Below are positions 1 through 5,017 of a DNA stretch of 5,017 nucleotides, piece by piece. The notes beneath the pieces were generated by a model that saw only the letters and a list, made by a program, of their open reading frames with translations, did no database searches and had not been told where the DNA came from. The position numbers and the translations under genes were made by a program. The stretch lies in assembly GCA_023396615.1 (NCBI GenBank), contig JAEWVM010000123.1:1-5017 (forward strand). The letters run 5' to 3'. Origin of the DNA: Spirochaetota bacterium. Lineage in GTDB: Bacteria > Spirochaetota > UBA4802 > JAFGJZ01. Every line of letters begins with the position of its first letter. Position 1 is the stretch's first letter.

Positions 1-1863
1 GATATTCTTCAGGAGGCGCTTTTCGGTCCGGTTGAATTCGACATTTCTCTTGATTATGACATAGATAATCCGGATGTATTCGTTACTGACTTGAAGAACG
101 AAATGAATCATTTTCGCGGAAATTTTACCATTGATGATCTTGTGGAATTCGTTGTAATGTGGCAAGGGAAAGCTGTTATAGGAAATGTTGAAATCGCATC
201 AAGCGGAAAAAAATTTTCCGTTCGCGACGGCGGCAAACAGATTACAGAGGTAGATAATTTTGTTGAATACAAGGCTTCGTATCTTGTCGGAGAACGGCTT
301 TCTGAACCGTTTGTTCCTCCGCTTTTCGGAATTACATGCCTCGGACCAAGTCATGGATTTGATCCGACAAATAATACTTCGGGTTTCATCATCTGGATTA
401 ATCATCAGGGAATCATGGTTGATCCGCCTGTCAACTCAACCGAATGGCTTCTTGATTCGAATGTAAACCCCAAGTTTATTACGGGAATAATTCTATCGCA
501 TTGTCATGCTGACCATGATGCCGGAACTTTTCAGAAAATTCTCGAAGAGCAGAGAATAACCATTTATTCAACGACTACTGTTCTTGACAGTTTTTTAAGA
601 AAGTATTCCGCGACTGCCGGAGTTTCTGCTGAAAGGCTTAAAACACTTTTCGATTTTTCGCCTGTAAAAATCGGGCGGAGTATGTTTATTCATAATGCAA
701 AATTCGATATGTTTTATACGCTTCATTCTATTCCGTGTATCGGATTTAAAATGACGTTTCAGAATCAGTCATTTGTATACAGTTCTGATCACAATAATGA
801 CCCTGAAGCGCACAAGGCCCTTTTTGAATCGGGAGTTCTGTCAGAAGAGCGTTATGCAGAGCTGTCTGATTTTCCATGGGATTCAAAAGTTATTTTTCAT
901 GAAGCCGGTATACCTCCGCTTCATACGCCTGTTTCGTATCTTGACTCGCTTCCCGAGCAGATAAAAAAACGCACTTTTGTTTATCATATAGCAGAAAAAG
1001 ATTTTCCTAAGAATACATCTCTTTCTCTCGCAAAATTCGGTATAGAAAACACTATATCATTTAATGTTAAGCCGCCTTTATTTGAAAAGGCTCATCAGAT
1101 TCTGGGATTGCTGAATCATCTCGATTTTGCAAAAGATTTAAGTGTAAAGAAAGCCCAGGAATTTATAAACATTGTTCATGAAGAAAAATATAAAAAAGGC
1201 GAACTGATAATAAAGCAGGGGAGTTCGGGAGACAAGTTTTATATCATTCACATGGGCAATGTGTCCGTTGACAGCGGAAATCTTGACGAGAAAAAGATTT
1301 ACGGCTCGTATGACTATTTCGGAGAAGTAGCGATAGTTACACAGCGGACAAGAGCTGCCGACGTTTATGCTGAAACTGATGTTGTTTTATATACAATAGA
1401 AAGAGATAAATTTCTTAGTTTTATCGCAGGTACGGAATTTGAAAACACGCTTCACCGTCTTGCGCGCATTCGCACCAGCGAGACATGGAATCTTTTATCA
1501 ACAAGTAAGTTTTTCAGACTTTGTACGGCAACGCAGAAAACCTGGCTTGAATCCATTTTTGTTCCGCAGGATTATAAAAAGGGGACAGTTCTTTATAAGG
1601 AAAACGGACAGATAAAAAATATCTGCATTATAAGAAGCGGCGAAGTTGTTGTTGAAAGAAACGGCGGGAAAATACGCGTTCTCGAAAAAGGCGATTTTAT
1701 CGGCTCAATAAGCCGAATGTATTACGGGCAGACCCTGCCGTATACTTACAGAACCGAATCAGCGGTTTCTCTCTTTTCAATGAAAAAAGATGATATCATT
1801 AGATTTGCAGACAAGAATCCCGGACTTTTGATGAGGCTGAAAGATGACGAGCTTGAATCGTAA
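1..1863 (+). CDS. MBL-fold hydrolase (probable cyclic-nucleotide phosphodiesterase) with tandem cNMP-binding domains, 5' partial
   Basis: The reading frame is open from base 1, so the true start lies left of the window; the TTG at 91 is an internal codon, not a credible start. 620 residues are visible (numbered from base 1). Residues about 115-335 form a metallo-beta-lactamase fold: the metal motif HCHADH is at 167-172, further ligand candidates are H242, D263 (in YSSDHN) and H329 (in VYHI). A first cyclic-nucleotide-binding domain (about 375-480) carries the phosphate-binding cassette FGEVAIVTQRTRAADV at about 440-455, with the usual Glu and Arg. A second copy (about 510-610) has DFIGSISRMYYGQ in that place and lacks both residues, so it probably does not bind nucleotide. 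The fold and fusion suggest a cytoplasmic phosphodiesterase controlled by cAMP or cGMP; substrate and effector are inferred. The roughly 115 visible residues before the hydrolase match no domain I recognise. The 3' end overlaps the next gene by 20 nt. Confidence 0.88.
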   Translation, partial: DILQEALFGPVEFDISLDYDIDNPDVFVTDLKNEMNHFRGNFTIDDLVEFVVMWQGKAVIGNVEIASSGKKFSVRDGGKQITEVDNFVEYKASYLVGERLSEPFVPPLFGITCLGPSHGFDPTNNTSGFIIWINHQGIMVDPPVNSTEWLLDSNVNPKFITGIILSHCHADHDAGTFQKILEEQRITIYSTTTVLDSFLRKYSATAGVSAERLKTLFDFSPVKIGRSMFIHNAKFDMFYTLHSIPCIGFKMTFQNQSFVYSSDHNNDPEAHKALFESGVLSEERYAELSDFPWDSKVIFHEAGIPPLHTPVSYLDSLPEQIKKRTFVYHIAEKDFPKNTSLSLAKFGIENTISFNVKPPLFEKAHQILGLLNHLDFAKDLSVKKAQEFINIVHEEKYKKGELIIKQGSSGDKFYIIHMGNVSVDSGNLDEKKIYGSYDYFGEVAIVTQRTRAADVYAETDVVLYTIERDKFLSFIAGTEFENTLHRLARIRTSETWNLLSTSKFFRLCTATQKTWLESIFVPQDYKKGTVLYKENGQIKNICIIRSGEVVVERNGGKIRVLEKGDFIGSISRMYYGQTLPYTYRTESAVSLFSMKKDDIIRFADKNPGLLMRLKDDELES

Positions 1864-2236
1864 GTTTTCATTCAGTATCATCGCTGCAGTTTTTGTTTTA
1901 TTTTCTTTCTGTCTGATTTCCGAAGAAAATATGACGTTGAAAGTATTGGCTCAATCTGTTGAAACTTACCGCGGACAGGAAATTGAAATGCTTCTCAGGC
2001 TTAGAAATCATAGCGAGCATTTCAAGACCATAACATTTTACGATAAGAATAATCATGATATTGTTTTTGATATCAGCGACAGACGGAAAGATAAAGTTAT
2101 AAAATCGAATCTTAGAACAATGCACGAAGGTTCTATTTATAGAGTTGTTTTTACTGTTGAAGGAATTGATTCAAAAGGAAAAATTCAAGGGAGAATCAAA
2201 AGCTTCACGATGGAGCTTCTTGAAAGACTCCCTTGA
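1844..2236 (+). CDS. Small exported protein of unknown function
   Basis: This 130-residue protein is not one I recognise. It starts MTSLNRKFSF, followed by a hydrophobic stretch at residues about 10-25, which looks like a Sec signal peptide or a single N-terminal membrane anchor. C23 sits at the end of that stretch (sequence LFSFC), but Phe at -1 is a poor lipobox, so a lipoprotein is possible rather than likely. The mature part (about 30-130) alternates short hydrophobic strands with charged turns and ends with GKIQGRIKSFTMELL; this pattern recalls a small OB-like beta-barrel, which is inference. The ATG at 1844 is preferred because GAGG at 1833-1836 lies 7 nt upstream; an in-frame TTG at 1853 is the alternative. 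The start lies inside the end of the phosphodiesterase gene, so the two are probably cotranscribed and translationally coupled. A link to nucleotide signalling is only suggested by position. Confidence 0.72.
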   Translation: MTSLNRKFSFSIIAAVFVLFSFCLISEENMTLKVLAQSVETYRGQEIEMLLRLRNHSEHFKTITFYDKNNHDIVFDISDRRKDKVIKSNLRTMHEGSIYRVVFTVEGIDSKGKIQGRIKSFTMELLERLP

Positions 2237-2250
2237 ATTTTGTTCCAAGG

Positions 2251-2288
2251 AGAAGGCAGAATAGCTGGGCGGCTATCCCGCCTTCTGC
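2251..2288 (+). terminator. Stem-loop after the exported-protein gene, possible terminator
   Basis: The element starts 14 nt after the stop codon of the small exported protein. One fold pairs AGAAGGC (2251-2257) with GCCTTCT (2280-2286), then ATAGC (2261-2265) with GCTAT (2272-2276), across a 3x3 internal loop. A competing fold pairs GCAGAA (2256-2261) with TTCTGC (2283-2288) and GGCGG (2268-2272) with CCGCC (2278-2282). The position suggests a terminator, but no T-run follows (the next bases are GTTTGG), so it is not a canonical intrinsic terminator. It may instead protect the 3' end of the mRNA or be another structured RNA. Confidence 0.45.
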
Positions 2289-2478
2289 GTTTGGACGCGC
2301 AGTGTCAGGAGTCTTAAAGTATAATCGGGAGGGAATATACCTTTTAATCCCTTGCGTTATTATTGTCGGAAATTATTCCTGTAACTTTAACATTTTTTCG
2401 TTTTTTTTTTAATAGTTTTAAGAATTAATTTAATATGAAGTTCGAGATCGCTTGAATTGAAAAAATATTGTGTAAAAC

Positions 2479-2507
2479 CTGACATTACTGAGCATGTTTA
2501 ATATTAA
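2479..2507 (+). promoter_or_regulatory. Candidate sigma70-type promoter for the dehydrogenase/ATP-grasp unit
   Basis: CTGACA (2479-2484, five of six consensus bases) is followed after 17 nt by TATTAA (2502-2507, four of six). It would give a leader of roughly 105-110 nt before the dehydrogenase start. The -10 overlaps the 12-bp palindrome at 2497-2508, which could be an operator or chance in AT-rich DNA. A nearer alternative is TTGAAA (2574-2579) with TATATT (2594-2599), but the 14-nt spacer is short. AT richness makes false matches likely. Confidence 0.3.
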
Positions 2508-2610
2508 AGTTTATAATTGGCATGGTTATTACGTAAAAATGCGAGTTGTTACTTCTGCGCAAACGTTTTCTTCTTGAAAAAAATGACATAATTTATATTT
2601 TGGAATAAAC

Positions 2611-2615
2611 GGAGG
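2611..2615 (+). promoter_or_regulatory. Ribosome binding site of the dehydrogenase gene
   Basis: GGAGG lies 5 nt before the ATG at 2621. It is the strongest Shine-Dalgarno sequence seen before a start in the window and fixes the start of the dehydrogenase. The downstream ATP-grasp gene has no comparable site, which suggests that ribosomes loaded here also supply it. Confidence 0.75.
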
Positions 2616-2620
2616 ATATT

Positions 2621-3304
2621 ATGAATATAAAGAACAAGTGGGCGTTGATTACCGGTGCAAGCAGGGGCGTCGGGAAAGAAATAGCAAAAGCCATGGCTGC
2701 TGAAGGCTGTAATCTCATTCTTCACAGCAGAAGCATTGAGCACACTAAAATTCTTGCCGAAGAATTGAAAGGCGTAAAAGTATTTCAGATTGAAGGAGAT
2801 CTTTCTGATGTTTCAGTAGCTGAAAAAATAGCTGATGAAGCCGAAAGACTTTCAGGAGGCCTTGATATTCTTTATAATAATGCAGCAATAATGACTAAGT
2901 ATAGAACAGAATATTATTCTGCACCTGCTGATGAATATGAAAAAAGTTTTGCGGTAAATACGATTGTTCCGATTCTGATCTGTAATAGAATTATTCCGAA
3001 GATGATTGAACGCGGATTCGGAAGAGTCATTAATGTAACATCGGGAATAAAAGACGAACCTGAACTCACTCCGTATGCAATTTCTAAAGCGGCTCTTGAT
3101 AAATATGTTTTTGATTTGGCAAAGAAGCTCGAAGGAACCGGAGTCTGCATGAATCTAATGGATCCGGGATGGCTCAGAACTGATCTCGGCGGAGATAAAG
3201 CCCCGAATGCTGTTGAAAGCGTTATCCCCGGAGCAATGGTGCCTGTTCTTCTTGATGAAGCAGTAAGCGGAAAACTTTTTCATGCACAGGATTACAGAGT
3301 TTGA
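2621..3304 (+). CDS. Short-chain dehydrogenase/reductase (classical SDR, probably NADPH-dependent)
   Basis: This complete 227-residue protein has the classical SDR layout: the cofactor loop TGASRGVG at 11-18, D60 after the third strand, NNAA at 86-89, the structural Asn N113, the active-site Ser S141 in NVTSG, the YAISK motif giving Y152 and K156, and DPGWLRTDLGG at 181-191. R37, shortly after the second strand (HSRS), favours NADP(H) over NAD(H); that is inference from the family. The enzyme should be cytoplasmic and interconvert a carbonyl and an alcohol. The length is slightly below the common 240-250 residues because the C-terminal part is short, but all catalytic elements are present. 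The PGWLRTDLGG segment is closer to carbonyl-reductase/CsgA-like SDRs than to fatty-acid FabG. The gene has a strong ribosome binding site and its 3' end overlaps the ATP-grasp gene by 23 nt, so the substrate probably belongs to the same pathway. The substrate cannot be told from the sequence. Confidence 0.92.
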   Translation: MNIKNKWALITGASRGVGKEIAKAMAAEGCNLILHSRSIEHTKILAEELKGVKVFQIEGDLSDVSVAEKIADEAERLSGGLDILYNNAAIMTKYRTEYYSAPADEYEKSFAVNTIVPILICNRIIPKMIERGFGRVINVTSGIKDEPELTPYAISKAALDKYVFDLAKKLEGTGVCMNLMDPGWLRTDLGGDKAPNAVESVIPGAMVPVLLDEAVSGKLFHAQDYRV

Positions 3305-4505
3305 TCCCGACAATATTTACGCTGAATGGAAAACGGATTTGAAAAAGACATATTATCTTAATTCAAGTTTTGATCTTGAACTCGGCAATATCCCGCTTGA
3401 TCGTTATGAGAAATTTGCAGATGAGATGACTTGTCTTTTTCTTCCGGCAATTGACGCGGATGATTCAGTAATCGTAAATATAACTCCGCTTCCGTCTTAT
3501 TATGAATATTTTAAGAAGATCGGAATTGAGTGCGCGTCAATTGCTGAACATTCCTCCGAGCAGAGAGAAGGGCTTGTATGGGGAATGAATTCAAAGTCTC
3601 AAATGATTCTCGAATCGTACAATTGTTTCTGTGATTTTCCGGATGAAGTTATTGTAAAAAAAATAAATTCGAGAAAATATTCCAATGATATCTGCCGTAC
3701 ATTAAATTATCCGTACGGCAAATGCGCGGATAACTACGAGGAACTTCTTGATATAGCCGCCGAGTCGTCTTTTCCTTTTGTCGCGAAAACAGAATTCGGT
3801 TCTTCCGCGAGCGGATTCATTCATGTTAAAAAAAGTGAAGATATAAAAAAGCTTAATAAAGCGGTGAATTATTTTAATTTAGGATTTTCTTTTATCATTG
3901 AGCCATGGAGAAACCGTATTGATGATTTTTCTGCCGGCTTTTTTCTTTCGAAAAAAGGTGAGATGACTGACTTCAATGTCCGTAAGTTATTTTGCGCGGA
4001 GCGGGGACAGTTCGACGCGCTTATAACAGGTTCCGAAATAGATGAGAAAATAATTAATGAGATGCATGATGCCGCAATAAAAATTTCAGAAAAACTTGTT
4101 TCTGATGGATATTTCGGTAATGTATCTTTTGACGCTTATACTTTTCATGATGGTGAAGGAATTTCATTGAATCCCGTTTCTGAAATAAATGCACGTATGA
4201 CTATGGCGGATATTGCAAGATTCATGGCTAAAAAGACTTCTGCAAAGATAAGTTTGATTAAATTTGTGAAGGGCAAGCATCTTGAAAAATTCAAGTGCGA
4301 ATCTGATGTCATCTCTTGTTTCGCCGATGAAGCGTATTCCGCTGAGAGAGGAAAGGGAATTATTCTTATGAGTCCTCTTTATTACGAAAAAAAAGGAATT
4401 AAATTTTTAACGGAAAGGGCACTATTCTGTGTGCTTTCTGATACTGAAAAGGAAGCCGTGAATTATCTAAAAAAAATTTCATCACTCGAATGGCATCGGT
4501 TTTAA
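3282..4505 (+). CDS. ATP-grasp ligase of unknown substrate
   Basis: This 407-residue protein has an unrecognised N-terminal half and a recognisable ATP-grasp domain from about residue 105. FPFVAKTEFGSSASGF (164-179) supplies a phosphate-contacting Lys (K169) and a Gly/Ser-rich flexible loop; FIIEPW (204-209) is the hinge with E207; D284 in NVSFDAY and the E301/N303 pair in SEINARM are the expected magnesium ligands. Known family members form an acyl-phosphate and then join it to an amine, thiol or similar acceptor. The stretch at about 60-160 (with INSRKYS at 128-134) resembles the pre-ATP-grasp part of amino-acid or peptide ligases, but I cannot assign a named enzyme. The ATG at 3282 lies inside the dehydrogenase gene (23-nt overlap) and has only a poor AAGCGGA about 11 nt upstream, so translational coupling is likely; a TTG at 3339 is a less likely start. 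No signal peptide or membrane segment is visible. The gene converges on the alpha-amylase gene. Confidence 0.85.
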   Translation: MHRITEFDPDNIYAEWKTDLKKTYYLNSSFDLELGNIPLDRYEKFADEMTCLFLPAIDADDSVIVNITPLPSYYEYFKKIGIECASIAEHSSEQREGLVWGMNSKSQMILESYNCFCDFPDEVIVKKINSRKYSNDICRTLNYPYGKCADNYEELLDIAAESSFPFVAKTEFGSSASGFIHVKKSEDIKKLNKAVNYFNLGFSFIIEPWRNRIDDFSAGFFLSKKGEMTDFNVRKLFCAERGQFDALITGSEIDEKIINEMHDAAIKISEKLVSDGYFGNVSFDAYTFHDGEGISLNPVSEINARMTMADIARFMAKKTSAKISLIKFVKGKHLEKFKCESDVISCFADEAYSAERGKGIILMSPLYYEKKGIKFLTERALFCVLSDTEKEAVNYLKKISSLEWHRF

Positions 4506-4537
4506 CTGTGTGATATTTTTCCTGATACACTCAGTTA
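4503..4537. terminator. Palindrome spanning two convergent stop codons, possible bidirectional terminator
   Basis: TAACTG (4503-4508) pairs with CAGTTA (4532-4537); after a T/T mismatch GTG (4510-4512) pairs with CAC (4528-4530). The TAA of the ATP-grasp gene and the complement of the amylase TAA are the outer arms of the stem. The location between two convergent genes fits a shared terminator, but the stem is AT-rich, the loop is about 15 nt, and neither side has a clean T-run, so the call is weak. Confidence 0.38.
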
Positions 4538-5017
4538 TATAAATTTCTTATTAATCCAAACAGTGTATTCTCCCTTTTTTTCATATCCTGTTTGCCAGTT
4601 TTCGGGTTCTGCTGTAAAATTTGAATTAATTGATACAGCAAGAGCTTCTTCTTTTTTATCATTAAGAATTATTCCGGCAAAACCATAGAATTTGTCTGTC
4701 AGATCTATCCATTCGGAAGAAGATGTTATTCCGGCTTTTTTCCTAAGGCGGATTAATTCTTTAATTTCGGTTTCATGTCCCCAGTCAAAACAATCAGGCC
4801 AGTAGACACAAGGTGTGCCGGGCATTGAGAGAATGAAAGTATAAGCTCTCGATTTAAAATGCGGCGGACACGGCCAGCATTGCTGTCCCCATCCGTTTGC
4901 TGGAGAGTAGGGAGAAGCTCCCATGTCGTGATTATCTACGAAAGCAACGAGTGCTGCACGGTCTTCGGCGGATGATTTTGCAATTAGGCCGAACTTTAAA
5001 TTTCTGGCGTCAGCTGA
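4535..5017 (-). CDS. Alpha-amylase (GH13), C-terminal part
   Basis: The frame is open to the right edge, so the gene starts outside the window; 160 C-terminal residues are visible (numbered from the edge). FVDNHD at 26-31 is conserved region IV of family GH13, and its last Asp (D31) is the transition-state-stabilising residue. PGTPCVYW (66-73) and FDWG, followed by a helix with IRLRKKAGI, are the end of the catalytic barrel and the start of the C-terminal beta domain. The nucleophile, the acid/base residue and any signal peptide lie outside the window. Such enzymes cut internal alpha-1,4 bonds of starch or glycogen. The series from FVDNHD through PGTPCVYW and FDWG to the short beta tail resembles plant (GH13_6) or archaeal (GH13_7) alpha-amylases more than Bacillus liquefying types; this is from memory of the families. 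The ATG at 4924 follows the FVDNHD motif directly and is not the start. The gene converges on the ATP-grasp gene with 29 nt between stops. Confidence 0.88.
   Translation of the reverse strand, partial: SADARNLKFGLIAKSSAEDRAALVAFVDNHDMGASPYSPANGWGQQCWPCPPHFKSRAYTFILSMPGTPCVYWPDCFDWGHETEIKELIRLRKKAGITSSSEWIDLTDKFYGFAGIILNDKKEEALAVSINSNFTAEPENWQTGYEKKGEYTVWINKKFI

Larger units (their letters stand above)
2237..2620. other. 384-nt intergenic region
   Basis: No convincing protein gene is present. The region begins with the GC-rich structured element at 2251-2301, then becomes strongly AT-rich. An isolated TATAAT lies at 2320-2325 without a good -35 at normal spacing. A T6 run (2393-2398) and a T10 run (2401-2410) follow, with only a 4-bp GGAA/TTCC stem nearby (2368-2379), which is too weak to call a terminator. 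TTTAATATTAAA at 2497-2508 is a perfect 12-bp palindrome. The longest ATG-started frame I examined is 27 codons (2494-2577) and lacks a Shine-Dalgarno sequence. The remainder is probably the promoter and leader of the dehydrogenase/ATP-grasp unit. Confidence 0.75.

Noticed and set aside
91..93. TTG as the start of the phosphodiesterase-like gene
   Set aside because: The same frame is open to base 1 and the upstream residues look like normal protein; no Shine-Dalgarno sequence sits at the right distance.
2320..2325. Perfect TATAAT as a promoter -10
   Set aside because: The best upstream -35-like sequence, TTGGAC at 2291-2296, is 23 nt away and matches only three of six bases.
2393..2410. T6 and T10 runs as the tail of an intrinsic terminator
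   Set aside because: There is no stable GC-rich stem just upstream; only a 4-bp GGAA/TTCC pairing can be found, about 15 nt away.
2237..2420. Integron attC or other recombination site around the hairpin element
   Set aside because: I did not find the paired RYYYAAC and GTTRRRY core sites in the expected arrangement, and no integrase or cassette gene is present.
2494..2577. 27-codon frame MFNIKVYNWHGYY... in the intergenic region
   Set aside because: No Shine-Dalgarno sequence, no recognisable motif, and a length expected by chance; it also overlaps the promoter candidate.
2914..3150. Minus-strand open frame inside the dehydrogenase gene
   Set aside because: It is the complement of a well-supported SDR gene with all catalytic motifs and has no independent support.

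Overview
The window looks like spirochaete chromosome, most likely a Treponema-type host-associated or gut species. The basis is a metallo-beta-lactamase phosphodiesterase fused to two cyclic-nucleotide-binding domains, an architecture I associate with spirochaetes, together with AT-rich coding sequence. This assignment is inference from protein style, not from a marker gene.

Left part (1-2236, + strand): a large gene, cut by the left edge, encodes an MBL-fold hydrolase with a complete metal site, one intact cyclic-nucleotide-binding domain and one degenerate copy. A small exported protein of unknown function follows and overlaps its 3' end by 20 nt, so the two are probably translationally coupled. 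A structured element with two competing hairpin folds (2251-2301) closes this unit.

Middle (2237-2620): a 384-nt stretch without a convincing gene holds the hairpin element, a T10 tract, a weak promoter candidate and the ribosome binding site of the next gene.

Right part (2621-4505, + strand): a two-gene unit. A complete NAD(P)-dependent short-chain dehydrogenase/reductase overlaps by 23 nt a 407-residue ATP-grasp ligase that I cannot place in a named family. The coupling suggests a small biosynthetic or tailoring pathway in which one enzyme oxidises or reduces a substrate and the other ligates a carboxylate to an amine or similar nucleophile. The product cannot be read from the sequence. 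This pair is the most plausible place for something undescribed.

Right edge (4535-5017, - strand): the C-terminal 160 residues of a GH13 alpha-amylase, convergent with the ATP-grasp gene. Its tail resembles plant/archaeal-type alpha-amylases. Only 29 nt separate the two stop codons, and both stops lie in the arms of one imperfect palindrome that may act as a shared terminator.

I see no tRNA, rRNA, CRISPR array, transposase or insertion sequence.
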